Positions 26,200 to 34,446 of a DNA stretch of 64,000 bases are shown one piece after another. The notes beneath the pieces are model-generated. The model saw nothing but the letters and a program-made list of their open reading frames with translations, searched no databases and was not told the origin of the DNA. The translations under genes were made by a program, and so were the position numbers. Each line of letters starts with the position of its first letter. Within the stretch, counting starts at the first letter, position 1. Source of the DNA: Pseudomonas mohnii (lineage in GTDB: Bacteria; Pseudomonadota; Gammaproteobacteria; Pseudomonadales; Pseudomonadaceae); NCBI RefSeq assembly GCF_900105115.1, contig NZ_FNRV01000001.1:5130501-5194500 (forward strand). Reading direction: 5' to 3'.

Positions 26200-27972
26200 T
26201 CAGATTCCTTGTTCGCTGAGCCACAGGTTCAGGGCCGCCAGTTGCCACAGCTTGGAACCGCGCAGCGGGGTCAACTGCCCCTGCGGATCGGTCAGCAGGC
26301 GGTCGAGCATGGCGGGCTTGAACAGACCGCGATCCTGACTGGGATCGAGCAGCAGTTCGCGGACCCAGTTCAGCGTGTCGCCTTGCAAATGCTTGAGACC
26401 CGGTACCGGGAAGTAACCTTTCTTGCGGTCGATCACCTCGCTCGGAATCACCCGGCGCGCGGCTTCCTTCAATACTTGCTTGCCGCCATCCGGCAATTTG
26501 TATTGACCCGGCACCCGGGCCGACAACTCCACTAGGCGATAGTCGAGAAACGGTGTGCGCGCTTCCAGGCCCCAGGCCATGGTCATGTTGTCGACGCGTT
26601 TGACCGGGTCATCCACCAGCATCACCGTGCTGTCCAGGCGCAGGGCTTTGTCCACCGCTGCGTCCGCACCGGGCTGTGCGAAATGTTCCTTCACGAAGTC
26701 GCCTGCAGCGTCGTTGGCCGTCAGCCATTTGGGCTGAACAGTGGCGGCGTATTCGTCGTAGCTGCGATCGAAAAACGCCTCGCGATAGGCGGCATACGGG
26801 TCGCGTGCGCCGTCCACCTGCGGGTACCAGTGATAGCCGGCGAACAGTTCGTCGGCGCCCTGGCCGCTTTGCACCACTTTGCAGTGCTTGGCCACTTCCC
26901 GTGACAGCAGATAGAAGGCGATGCAGTCATGACTGACCATCGGTTCGCTCATGGCGCGGAACGCGGCGGGCAACTGCTCGATGATTTCTTTTTCGTCGAT
27001 ACGCAGTTGATGGTGGCGAGTGCCGTAGTGTTTGGCGATCAGATCTGAATACTGGAACTCGTCGCCACGCTCACCGCCGGCGTCCTGGAAACCGATGGAG
27101 AACGTGGACAGGTTTTCCACGCCGACTTCACGCAACAGACCGACCAGCAGGCTCGAATCGACACCGCCGGACAGCAACACGCCAACGTCTACCGCCGCAC
27201 GCTGACGGATCGCCACGGCGTCACGCGTGCTGTCGAGCACCCGGTCGGTCCAGTCTTCGAGCGTCAGATTCATCTCATCGGCGTGTGGGCCGTAGGGCAG
27301 GGTCCACCAGGTTTTCTGCTCGGTGCTGCCATTGGCTTCGACACGCATCCAGGTGGCCGGCGGCAGTTTTTCGATGCCCGCTAGCAAGGTTCGCGGGGCC
27401 GGTACCACGGCGTGGAAGTTCAGATAGTGATTGAGCGCGACCGGATCGAGGATCGGGTTGATGTCGCCGCCCTTGAGCAACGCCGGCAGGGACGAGGCAA
27501 AGCGCAGGCGCTGGCCGGTGCGCGACAGGTACAGCGGTTTCACCCCGAGCCGGTCACGGGCGATGAACAGGCGTCGGGTGTCGCGCTCCCAAATGGCGAA
27601 GGCAAACATGCCGTTGAGTTTGGGCAGCAATGCCTCGCCCCAGGCGTGAAAGCCCTTGAGCAGCACTTCGGTGTCGCCACCGGAATAGAAGGCGTAGCCG
27701 AGGCTTTCCAGTTCGATACGCAGTTCGGGGAAGTTGTAGATCGCGCCGTTGAAGGCCAGGGACAGGCCCAGTTGATGATCGATCATCGGCTGCGCCGAAC
27801 CGTTCGACAGGTCCATGATTTTCAGGCGGCGATGGCCCAGGGCTATCGGCCCTTGACTGTGAAAACCCCAGGCGTCGGGGCCGCGAGGCGCCAGGTGATG
27901 GGTGATTCGTTCAACCGCTGCGAGGTCTGCAGGTTGATTGTCAAAACGTAACTCGCCAGCTAATCCGCACAT
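26200..27972 (-). CDS. asnO: N-acetylglutaminylglutamine amidotransferase (AsnB-like)
   Basis: 590 residues. The Ntn glutaminase domain starts with MCGLAGELRF (catalytic Cys2), and the synthetase domain has the PP-loop GVLLSGGVDSSLLVGLL. It transfers glutamine amide nitrogen to the C-terminal carboxyl of N-acetylglutaminylglutamine, giving NAGGN. It is the first gene of the leftward osmoprotectant operon. The prophage integrase stop codon lies only 38 bp upstream of its ATG, so the native promoter is probably displaced by the prophage. Confidence 0.93.
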   Translation of the reverse strand: MCGLAGELRFDNQPADLAAVERITHHLAPRGPDAWGFHSQGPIALGHRRLKIMDLSNGSAQPMIDHQLGLSLAFNGAIYNFPELRIELESLGYAFYSGGDTEVLLKGFHAWGEALLPKLNGMFAFAIWERDTRRLFIARDRLGVKPLYLSRTGQRLRFASSLPALLKGGDINPILDPVALNHYLNFHAVVPAPRTLLAGIEKLPPATWMRVEANGSTEQKTWWTLPYGPHADEMNLTLEDWTDRVLDSTRDAVAIRQRAAVDVGVLLSGGVDSSLLVGLLREVGVENLSTFSIGFQDAGGERGDEFQYSDLIAKHYGTRHHQLRIDEKEIIEQLPAAFRAMSEPMVSHDCIAFYLLSREVAKHCKVVQSGQGADELFAGYHWYPQVDGARDPYAAYREAFFDRSYDEYAATVQPKWLTANDAAGDFVKEHFAQPGADAAVDKALRLDSTVMLVDDPVKRVDNMTMAWGLEARTPFLDYRLVELSARVPGQYKLPDGGKQVLKEAARRVIPSEVIDRKKGYFPVPGLKHLQGDTLNWVRELLLDPSQDRGLFKPAMLDRLLTDPQGQLTPLRGSKLWQLAALNLWLSEQGI

Positions 27973-28010
27973 ATTCCAAAAGGCCTTTTAATTGCTGGGC
28001 CTAAGCGTAT
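27973..28010. other. putative left attachment region (attL)
   Basis: These 38 bp separate the integrase stop codon from the asnO start codon and include the palindrome AAAAGGCCTTTT (27978-27989). The phage/chromosome junction must lie at or near here. No tRNA gene is present, so the target is intergenic. The core cannot be defined without the right junction. Confidence 0.35.
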
Positions 28011-29192
28011 TTACCTCGAATCAAGTACCAATTTTGTACCGTTTTTCGGCAAATCCAGCTTTTCAAGCTCCGCGAAATCACTCGAAGAACTGATCCACTT
28101 GGCATAGGTTGAAAGCAATACCTGAACGCTGTGTCCAAGCTGCGCGGCGATGAATGCCGGATTCATCCCGGACATCAGGCACATCGTTGCGTAGGTGTGC
28201 CTGGTGTCGTACATCCGGCGATAACGGATTCCCGCCTTGCGTAGCGCTGCCAACCAATAGCGCTTAGCCCCTGTCTCGGAACGGATGTACAGCTCTGATC
28301 TTTCACCCGAACCTTCCGGCGCGAAAACGTAATCAGAGCGCGCCGCCGTAAGAGGTCTGGCTTTTTCGAGCGCCTGCAACGCGCGATCGTTCAATAAAAC
28401 TTCCCGCGACACCTTCGTCTTCGTTCTTTCCTTGATCTTGCCGTACAGCCTGATACGACAAACCTTGGCGCGCCTCGATCGCGTATCAACCTCGCTCCAG
28501 CGCAGGGCCATCGCCTCTCCTGGACGCATTCCTGTATAGAAAGAAAACTCAAAAAAACATGCATAAATTGATTGCAAACCGCTCGTCACTTCGTAGAGCT
28601 TGGCGATCAACTCGTCCGCCTCCTCTCGACTGAACGGGTCGATCTCGCGCTTAACAACTCTCGTCGGTGGAATGGAGTTGGCCGGGTTTCTCAGGATCAG
28701 TTCATCGTTCACAGCCTGGGTTAGCAGACTGGTAACGAGCCGGATGGCACCCTTTCTACGGATCGGCGATGTCCACGTGATCCCGTTGACGATTTTGCGC
28801 ATCAGCACCGGCGTGATTTTGTCGAGGGGGTACTCGGCCAGGTGTGGCACCCAGTAATTTTGCATGGTGCTTCGGTAGTTCTTCCGCGTGCTGTCCTCGA
28901 TCTGGAGGCTGTTCAACCAGTCCTGGGCATAGTCGAAAAAGATCGGCATCTGCCCAGTCGAGTCGCTTCGGCTGTTTGGGAATAGCTCCCGGTACTTTTC
29001 AGGGGTGAGGACTCCCAGCTTGGCCAGTTGCGTTATTTGAGAACGTAAAGCCTCGGCTGCTGCGATTCCTTTTGGGGTTTGCGGGAGAGGGAGCGTTTCG
29101 CAGTGCCGTTTCTTGTTCCAGGAGAACCTGATCCTGATCGACTTCCCGACAAACTCAACTCCGGTGGGCAGCTCCATTGGCTCTCTAGCCAT
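28011..29192 (-). CDS. int: phage tyrosine recombinase (integrase)
   Basis: 393 residues. The N-terminal arm-binding domain resembles DUF3596 (GVEFVGKSIRIRFSWN), followed by a SAM-like core-binding domain and the catalytic domain with R in SFYTGMRPGEAMALRW, DTRHTYATM (the H-R region) and the tyrosine in GHSVQVLLSTYAKW. It catalyses integration and excision. The ATG at 29192 has GGAGGT 7 bp upstream, so the start is well supported although it lies inside the preceding gene. Confidence 0.95.
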   Translation of the reverse strand: MAREPMELPTGVEFVGKSIRIRFSWNKKRHCETLPLPQTPKGIAAAEALRSQITQLAKLGVLTPEKYRELFPNSRSDSTGQMPIFFDYAQDWLNSLQIEDSTRKNYRSTMQNYWVPHLAEYPLDKITPVLMRKIVNGITWTSPIRRKGAIRLVTSLLTQAVNDELILRNPANSIPPTRVVKREIDPFSREEADELIAKLYEVTSGLQSIYACFFEFSFYTGMRPGEAMALRWSEVDTRSRRAKVCRIRLYGKIKERTKTKVSREVLLNDRALQALEKARPLTAARSDYVFAPEGSGERSELYIRSETGAKRYWLAALRKAGIRYRRMYDTRHTYATMCLMSGMNPAFIAAQLGHSVQVLLSTYAKWISSSSDFAELEKLDLPKNGTKLVLDSR

Positions 29193-29377
29193 TCGTCATA
29201 CCTCCATTTGCTGTACATGATTCGTCCGTCGATTTTCGACCAGACGCCGGCCGGGATGATGTTACGTTCTCGCTTGCGCTGCAGGGCTTTCGGCGTGGTG
29301 CCCAGCAGTTCGGCCATCCGCTTTTCGGTGACCTTGTCATGGCCGGACTCATCGGCCAGTTTTTCGGCTGCTGCCAT
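29033..29377 (-). CDS. excisionase-like DNA-binding protein
   Basis: 114 residues. The first 70 form a MerR/Xis-like winged helix (EKRMAELLGTTPKALQRKRE, then GRIMYSKWRYDEWLESQW). The C-terminal 45 residues are Ser/Gly/Arg-rich and come from a frame that overlaps the integrase start by 160 bp. The start at 29377 (MAAAEKLADESG) was chosen because the upstream extension is Pro/Arg-rich and featureless. Its position just before int and its domain suggest directionality control. Confidence 0.7.
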   Translation of the reverse strand: MAAAEKLADESGHDKVTEKRMAELLGTTPKALQRKRERNIIPAGVWSKIDGRIMYSKWRYDEWLESQWSCPPELSLSGSRSGSGSPGTRNGTAKRSLSRKPQKESQQPRLYVLK

Positions 29378-29414
29378 TGTGTTGCTCCATGCCGCGCGTG
29401 GCGGCAGAAGGTGG

Positions 29415-29753
29415 TTATTGGGTGGCGTTGGCGATGGTGGTCTCGAACCGCGAGGCGAGCGCAGCATTGACCTCGGCTTTTGCCGTGCTCTCGTCGGTGC
29501 CTTTGTCGCGATGCAAGGCTTCGTAGCGGCGTAGGGTGCTGGCTGCTTCCCGCAGATCAGCTAACAGATCCGGCGCAGCGGCAATCAGCTTGGCGTTGGC
29601 CATTCGCTGCTCCCTTGGGAAATACCCGGTCAGCGAGCAAATTGAAAAGTGGCCATGAGGCAGCGGCGCGCCATATACGAGGTCGCTGCTTTCGCACGGA
29701 CCTTGGTAGTCGCCGATGCTCCACGGTGCTGGCGTGTGCTTATTTTCGGACAT
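29415..29753 (-). CDS. phage protein with HTPAPW N-terminal motif
   Basis: 112 residues starting MSENKHTPAPWSIGDYQGP, with an ANAKLIAAAPDLLADLREA segment. Both are hallmarks of a small family very common in phages and prophages (HTPGPW...NARLIAAAPELL). The start at 29753 has GAGGAG upstream. Role unknown; the family is found in early or accessory regions. Confidence 0.75.
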   Translation of the reverse strand: MSENKHTPAPWSIGDYQGPCESSDLVYGAPLPHGHFSICSLTGYFPREQRMANAKLIAAAPDLLADLREAASTLRRYEALHRDKGTDESTAKAEVNAALASRFETTIANATQ

Positions 29754-29912
29754 AGAGACTCCTCGCCCGCCGTTCACCGGCAGACTTGTAGATGGATTGT
29801 GAAATCGGATGAAGGGTGAGAGGGAGGCTGAACAGGCGAGCTAAGGTCTATTGGTTCGCCTCGCCAGTTGCGTACACGCTTTCTCCCCTGAAGTGGCTGG
29901 CGGGACGAACCC

Positions 29913-30389
29913 TTACCGGCGTTTCATAAACGTGATCCAGTGCGTCTTTTCACGCTTGCCGGACTTGTGGCCAAACAGGGGCTTTTCGTCGGTGAGAGCT
30001 AACAGCTCGCTGACCAGTACCTGAGTTTCATTCCATTTGAAGATCAGGATCCCCTCGGGCTCCAGAACCCTGAAACACTCGTTGAACCCCTTGCGGATGT
30101 CTTCACGCCAGTCGGAAGTGAGCATTCCGTACTTGGCGCGCATCCAGCTGTCGACGCCGGCGCGGGTCAGGTGTGGCGGGTCGAACACCACCATCCGGAA
30201 GACGCCGTCATCGAAGGGCAACTGGCGGAAGTCCATCAGCACGTCCGGCTCAACCTTCAATACCCGGCCATCACAAAGCAGGTGCTGCTCGTCACGGATG
30301 TCGCCGAACAGTGCGCGCTGATCCTTCTTGTCGAACCACATCATTCGGCTGGCGCTGCAAGGGTCGAGGACTTTCGCTGCAGCGCTCAT
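29913..30389 (-). CDS. SAM-dependent methyltransferase-like phage protein
   Basis: 158 residues. VLDPCSASRMMWFDK resembles the SAM-binding motif I variant seen in phage methyltransferases, and VVFDPPHL supplies a D-P-P-x catalytic motif like those of N6-adenine/N4-cytosine DNA methyltransferases. A later strand (GILIFKWNETQV) fits the class I fold. It may modify phage DNA against host restriction. The start codon overlaps the stop of a 17-codon gene (TGATG). Confidence 0.75.
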   Translation of the reverse strand: MSAAAKVLDPCSASRMMWFDKKDQRALFGDIRDEQHLLCDGRVLKVEPDVLMDFRQLPFDDGVFRMVVFDPPHLTRAGVDSWMRAKYGMLTSDWREDIRKGFNECFRVLEPEGILIFKWNETQVLVSELLALTDEKPLFGHKSGKREKTHWITFMKRR

Positions 30390-30442
30390 CACTTAGGCCC
30401 CTTGTAGCAGTACACGCAGACGAACCAGGCGAGGGCGATCAT
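30389..30442 (-). CDS. possible 17-residue coupled miniprotein
   Basis: MIALAWFVCVYCYKGPK, a very short hydrophobic frame. Its ATG overlaps the stop of the upstream gene (ATGA at 30439-30442) and its TGA overlaps the methyltransferase start (TGATG at 30387-30391). Exact coupling on both sides is the only support. It may be a real membrane peptide or just a re-initiation relay. Confidence 0.35.
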   Translation of the reverse strand: MIALAWFVCVYCYKGPK

Positions 30443-30663
30443 GGGGTCACCTCCGCTACTTGCTGTGTCAGCTTCCATTTGGTGTTGTTGCTCTGACTAT
30501 GGTCAGACTCGACCAGACCGTCGCGCTTCATGCTTTCCAGTTCTTGGCGGATCTGCCTGGTGGTGAAAGGCTCGATGTGGAACCGAAACCACCAGGTGCA
30601 GAACCATCCGCGTGAGCCCGGCACGCCGCTCATGTACTGGATGATCCTTTCGCGCAGGCTCAT
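30439..30663 (-). CDS. small winged-helix-like phage protein
   Basis: 74 residues starting MSLRERIIQYMSGVPG. The middle (FTTRQIRQELESMKRDGLVESD) looks like the recognition helix and turn of a winged helix, followed by a basic C terminus (TKWKLTQQ). It overlaps its upstream neighbour by ATGA and belongs to the leftward operon. Function unknown; DNA binding is inferred from the pattern. Confidence 0.6.
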   Translation of the reverse strand: MSLRERIIQYMSGVPGSRGWFCTWWFRFHIEPFTTRQIRQELESMKRDGLVESDHSQSNNTKWKLTQQVAEVTP

Positions 30664-31298
30664 GGCGTCACCCGCTTGAACTCGACGACCCAGACCCAAG
30701 GGTTCGCGTCCCAGTCGCCACCGGTGGAAGTCCAAAGATCAGCGAAGTCCTTCCGAGCGTCTTCGATAGTCTGCTCAGGCGCATCTACCCACCATCGACT
30801 TCCCCACATTGCTTCGCCGCGGGTGCTCACGCCTTCAGCGGTTACCTGTTCTGGCGTGATGTCCTGCAACCGCTCGACGCGGACGGCAGTGATTTCCAGC
30901 AGGATTCGGCTGGCCGTGCGAGGCATGTGAATCGAAGGCTTCCATGATTCGACGTCGGTGAACTTCCCACCGCCGATGCACTTTGGGAACTCCCCATCAG
31001 CGCGATAGTAATAAACGCCCTCCGCGCCACCTGGGTTGGTGCGATTGAACGTCTCGCGCACATAAAGCCGGTCACCTGGCTGGCCAAAGGGGCAGAAGTC
31101 GTTGTAGTAACCGACGCTGTTAGGGTGCAGCGGGCCTTCGGTTGGCAGTTCGTGGCATTCGCCGAGCTGAACGCCGTAACCAATGTTCTTCAGCGCTCGT
31201 TCATTTAGTGCCCGCCGCGTGACTGACTTCCGGCCTTCCAGGATGGCGCGCACCATCGGGGCCGAGAACAAGATCGGCCGTTCCTTTATCTCAGACAT
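30660..31298 (-). CDS. ASCH/PUA-like phage protein
   Basis: 212 residues. ERPILFSAPMVRAILEGRKSVTRR at the N terminus, GDRLYVRETF in the middle and ITAVRVERLQDIT further on are the conserved blocks of a phage family related to the ASCH (PUA-like) fold. Such folds bind RNA or modified nucleotides. The ribosome site AAGGAA precedes the ATG, within a 21-bp leader also found before the gene starting at 39032. Specific role unknown. Confidence 0.7.
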   Translation of the reverse strand: MSEIKERPILFSAPMVRAILEGRKSVTRRALNERALKNIGYGVQLGECHELPTEGPLHPNSVGYYNDFCPFGQPGDRLYVRETFNRTNPGGAEGVYYYRADGEFPKCIGGGKFTDVESWKPSIHMPRTASRILLEITAVRVERLQDITPEQVTAEGVSTRGEAMWGSRWWVDAPEQTIEDARKDFADLWTSTGGDWDANPWVWVVEFKRVTP

Positions 31299-31344
31299 GC
31301 GGATTCCTTGCCGCTATAGCGGCTGACTTTGAAGGGGGAGGGGG

Positions 31345-31968
31345 TTACTGCTTGGGGTGGGTGGCGTTCCAGCGTTCGAAGGCTTCTTGCGTGGTAGCTG
31401 CTTCGATCTTCTCGTCGCACTGGTAGCAGTGCGCAACGCTGCCGGCCGCTCCGACATCGCGGTGCCCTTGCTTGCACGGGTTCATGCGCCAGTCGTCATC
31501 CGAGTCCGGCTCTTCCTCATCGCACGCAACCACCAGCGACTTTCCGCACGAATGGCAGAAGTTCATGCCGTTCTCTTCCGGGCCGTCCTCGTGGAATGAC
31601 CAAGTCTCACCACAGCCACTGTTCCAGATGCCGCTGTCAGCTTCACGGTGCCACTCGCATTCGCCGCCGGCGAAGTCATCAATCCGCTGATCCGCTGCGC
31701 TCAGGCGCAGCTGCAGGTCGTCCAGCTTGTTCACCGCCCGATCGTATTCACCTTTCGCCGCACCAAGTTCGTCGCGTAGTTCGCTGATCCGATCCTGCGC
31801 CTGGTCAACGATCTTCTGTGCTTCGTGCACGTCGATCCAGTTGCCCATGGCCTTGTCTTCGAACTTCTGCACTGACTTGCCGGATGGCGAAAGGAGGAAG
31901 GCGTAGTGTGGTAGCGCATTTACCTTGTCCCAGAACTCGAAACCTTCGCGCGTTTTGATGTTCCTCAT
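31345..31968 (-). CDS. Lar-type restriction-alleviation-like zinc-ribbon protein
   Basis: 207 residues. A coiled-coil stretch (about 50-95, AQDRISELRDELGAAKGEYD) is followed by two cysteine-rich segments. One is CEWHREADSGIWNSGCGETW...FCHSCGK. The C-terminal segment, NPCKQGHRDVG...AHCYQCDEKI followed by EAFERWNATH, matches the Lar (restriction alleviation) zinc-ribbon pattern. It probably counters type I restriction or acts as a small regulator. It overlaps the next gene by ATGA. Confidence 0.65.
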   Translation of the reverse strand: MRNIKTREGFEFWDKVNALPHYAFLLSPSGKSVQKFEDKAMGNWIDVHEAQKIVDQAQDRISELRDELGAAKGEYDRAVNKLDDLQLRLSAADQRIDDFAGGECEWHREADSGIWNSGCGETWSFHEDGPEENGMNFCHSCGKSLVVACDEEEPDSDDDWRMNPCKQGHRDVGAAGSVAHCYQCDEKIEAATTQEAFERWNATHPKQ

Positions 31969-32786
31969 CCTGCAATCTCCATCGATACCAGATCATGGGC
32001 ATCCACAACTGGCTTGGGCTGACGAAAAACGGGAAGGGCGCCTGCCTGCTCGCGCACAGCCTTCATGCCCGCTTCGTCATAACCCCAGATGTTGCTGTCA
32101 TCGAACCGTTCAGGCCCTAGATAGCCGGGGTTCAGCGGAGTGCCGGTGCAAATGTAATCACGGAGGGCTTCGACCAGACTGCGCAGCGTTCCGCCGTGGC
32201 TGAATCCGCGCCACCGACCACCCCGCACCGTTTCATGCGTGAAAATGCGCTTGCCGCTGTAATCGTCGATGAACCAGACCTTGCCGCGTGCGTCGACTTC
32301 CATGCTGGCGTAGCGATTCACGGTCTGGCTGTAGAAGAACCGGCGGCCGTGGTCGGCGATGATGCGGATGGCCTGATTGACCTGCTCACACCGCTTACGC
32401 TTGATCCACAGGCTGTTTTCTTTGTAGCGACAGCCGCGATATTCCGGCTTCGGCTCGTAATCGGTAGGGCGGATCACGCAGGCCAGTAATTGCGCCCAGG
32501 TGTCGGCATTGTTTGGCAGACAAATCCCAAACTCCTTAGTGTCGTACTCGACTTCGCAGGAGAGCCGTTCCACCAGATCCGCAGGCACTGCAACGTTCGA
32601 GCAGCCGCTGTTGTAGTAGCCCAGATGCTCCAGCACCCGGGCTTCTTCATAAGCTCCGGCGCTGGAAAGCTTCCAGCAGTAGCCACTGTCGTCTGCTCGC
32701 CAGAGCGTGATTGCCTTATGGCGGCGATGGGTGTGTTTCAGGCTAAGCACGATGAACGTGCTCGCCGGTTTGTTTTCTGGGGGCAT
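31965..32786 (-). CDS. phage protein of unknown function
   Basis: 273 residues, no recognised domain. Visible features are an aromatic-rich N-terminal half (ADDSGYCWKLSSAGAY), cysteines at scattered positions and a C-terminal part with NSNIWGYDEAGMKAVREQ-like helices. It lies between the Lar-like gene (ATGA overlap) and a divergent small gene. Length and codon use fit a real gene of the accessory arm. Confidence 0.6.
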   Translation of the reverse strand: MPPENKPASTFIVLSLKHTHRRHKAITLWRADDSGYCWKLSSAGAYEEARVLEHLGYYNSGCSNVAVPADLVERLSCEVEYDTKEFGICLPNNADTWAQLLACVIRPTDYEPKPEYRGCRYKENSLWIKRKRCEQVNQAIRIIADHGRRFFYSQTVNRYASMEVDARGKVWFIDDYSGKRIFTHETVRGGRWRGFSHGGTLRSLVEALRDYICTGTPLNPGYLGPERFDDSNIWGYDEAGMKAVREQAGALPVFRQPKPVVDAHDLVSMEIAG

Positions 32787-32885
32787 GGGGCGTCCTATGC
32801 CGGGTCATGCCCGGGCGGTGGCGTGAATTGGATATGTGGGCTATTGATTGATAATCCGGCATAAGGCCGGATCAAGGAGCGATTT

Positions 32886-33128
32886 ATGAGTGAAACCTGG
32901 CCTTCCTACATCCACTCCTATCGAGAAGAAAATTTGCTCATCTCTTTTTCGGTAAGGGGAAATTACCAGAGGATCTTCATTTCTCCTGACCAGCAGCCCG
33001 ATAGGCCTACTGATAGCCAGCTGGTTGTGTACGATGTGATTTTTGGAAGCTGGCCGACGTATGAGGAGGCGCTTCACTCGGGAATAAAGGCGGCCGAGAA
33101 GTTCGTCGACGATCACTGGGCGACTTGA
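32886..33128 (+). CDS. small phage protein on the opposite strand
   Basis: 80 residues starting MSETWPSYIHSYREENLLIS, with an excellent ribosome site (AAGGAGC 7 bp upstream) and a hairpin TCCGGC-ATAAG-GCCGGA just before it. One of three rightward genes embedded in the leftward arm, so it probably has its own promoter in the 99-bp gap after the divergent gene. No domain recognised. Confidence 0.6.
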   Translation: MSETWPSYIHSYREENLLISFSVRGNYQRIFISPDQQPDRPTDSQLVVYDVIFGSWPTYEEALHSGIKAAEKFVDDHWAT

Positions 33129-33149
33129 ATTTCAATATGCGAGGGAGGG

Positions 33150-33341
33150 TTACCGCGACAACTCTTTAGCCTGCTTCTTCGACCAGGCCAGAACATCTGC
33201 AATGACGTTCTTCTTGAACATGCTGCGCTGGCGGTAATAGTCGACAGCGTGGCGGGATACCGAGAAGCAAATCCCCTCTTTGAATCCCTGCTTAACCAGC
33301 TCGTCGTGCACATTTTTCTCGATGAATTCATGAGGTGTCAT
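33150..33341 (-). CDS. small phage protein
   Basis: 63 residues starting MTPHEFIEKNVHDELVKQGF. HAVDYYRQRSMFKKNVIADV is the most distinctive part and suggests a helical fold. The 26-codon upstream extension is featureless, so the ATG at 33341, overlapping the preceding gene by 4 bp, is preferred. Function unknown. Confidence 0.6.
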   Translation of the reverse strand: MTPHEFIEKNVHDELVKQGFKEGICFSVSRHAVDYYRQRSMFKKNVIADVLAWSKKQAKELSR

Positions 33342-33544
33342 AGCGGCACCCATTCGTTCTTGGCGTTGTAGTGACCGCGCCATTCGCCAAGCTTGAATAC
33401 CAGAGTGCCGGGAGTGCACAGCCAGGCTCTTGTGATCGGTCCGCCAGTTAGGCTGTAGCTGGATTTGAGAGCCCGCAGGACGCGCCGACGGATGCGTGGG
33501 CGCGACAGGTCAATCCGCTTGATGCGAAGGGGGGGGGTAGACAT
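33338..33544 (-). CDS. small basic phage protein
   Basis: 68 residues, very basic N terminus (RIKRIDLSRPRIRRRVLRAL) followed by TPGTLVFKLGEWRGHYNA. Likely nucleic-acid binding by charge only. Ribosome site CTGGAGG precedes the ATG; the leader upstream contains one copy of a 23-bp direct repeat. Coupled to the next gene by ATGA. Confidence 0.55.
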   Translation of the reverse strand: MSTPPLRIKRIDLSRPRIRRRVLRALKSSYSLTGGPITRAWLCTPGTLVFKLGEWRGHYNAKNEWVPL

Positions 33545-33568
33545 TGATTGCCTCCAGGTGCGCGCCTG

Positions 33569-33591
33569 CCTCGCCGGCTGGCGTGATTCGT
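33569..33591. repeat. 23-bp direct repeat, copy 1
   Basis: CCTCGCCGGCTGGCGTGATT plus CGT, identical to 34365-34387. The two copies bracket the PP-loop gene and are 796 bp apart. Confidence 0.85.
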
Positions 33592-33606
33592 AGTTGTTGG
33601 GATGGG

Positions 33607-34359
33607 TTAGGCCGACAGCTCGGCCAGAGGAATTCGGCTCATGTGCATGGTGTAGCCGGTGCGCTTTTCAAGGGCGTCGTACTGCTTCAGCAGGCCTGGG
33701 TTATGCGCGGCTCCCGTGGCCAGGTCCTTCTTGCTGGCCATGATGCAAAACACGCAGCTCAAACGATCGTTGCCCAGAGCATAGGCGTAGTGCGGCTTCT
33801 GGCCTGCCTGCTCAATGGTGTCGAATATCTCGACTGTGGACAGGTCGTGAACGGGCAGCCACTCGTACCAGGTGTTCACGCTGTTGCTGATCCTCATATG
33901 GCTGAACTCCTTTCGCTTGGCTCGTCCTGGCGATTCCTGAGCGCGCAATCCCAGGCAGTTGACGATCACCTTGTATCCGTTGGCCTTGGCGAACCGACGC
34001 ACCTCGCGCTGGATTGGTCCACGCTTGAGGTCGCTGGTGCATTGACGCGTCGATGCCGATGGCCAGCTCGGTACCTCGGGGCGACCCTCAAAACGGCGCT
34101 CTACCATTTCCAGAAGCGTTTTGGTCGCGGTGGCCACAATGAAAGGCAGACCGGCAGCAGCAGCCTGATCGCGTGCCAGCTCCATTGCACCAGGCCATTC
34201 CATCGCCCCGAGCGAGGCGTGGATCACAAGTATCTGAGCGGCTGGCACCACCTCAAGCAACTTGATGAGCTGGGCCTGGGAATCCTTGCCGCCTGAATGA
34301 TTGGCGACGAAAAGCGCGCCAGAGGCCGCCAGGGCCTCAACGTGTTCGTTGAGTTTCAT
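33607..34359 (-). CDS. PP-loop ATPase, phosphoadenosine phosphosulfate reductase-like
   Basis: 250 residues. The ATP-pyrophosphatase loop ANHSGGKDSQAQL is at residues 19-31, with an adenylate-domain follow-up VIHASLGAMEWPGA and a cysteine region (LSCVFCIMASKKDL). Phage CysH/DndC-like proteins of this type are common but their substrate is unknown; roles in sulfur chemistry of DNA or tRNA are speculation. The ATG at 34359 has GAGG upstream. The gene is bracketed by 23-bp direct repeats. Confidence 0.8.
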   Translation of the reverse strand: MKLNEHVEALAASGALFVANHSGGKDSQAQLIKLLEVVPAAQILVIHASLGAMEWPGAMELARDQAAAAGLPFIVATATKTLLEMVERRFEGRPEVPSWPSASTRQCTSDLKRGPIQREVRRFAKANGYKVIVNCLGLRAQESPGRAKRKEFSHMRISNSVNTWYEWLPVHDLSTVEIFDTIEQAGQKPHYAYALGNDRLSCVFCIMASKKDLATGAAHNPGLLKQYDALEKRTGYTMHMSRIPLAELSA

Positions 34360-34364
34360 GTTGA

Positions 34365-34387
34365 CCTCGCCGGCTGGCGTGATTCGT
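34365..34387. repeat. 23-bp direct repeat, copy 2
   Basis: Second copy of the repeat at 33569-33591, lying in the leader of the PP-loop gene; its minus-strand end supplies the GGCGAGG ribosome-binding site. Confidence 0.85.
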
Positions 34388-34446
34388 TGAAGTGGGGTAT
34401 TTTTTGAATTGCCGGAGCGGGGCACTTCCCTGCTTAATCCGGTGAG

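Noticed and set aside
27973..28010. tRNA gene as integration target
   Set aside because: No cloverleaf or tRNA 3' end is visible in this short gap or in the adjacent sequence.
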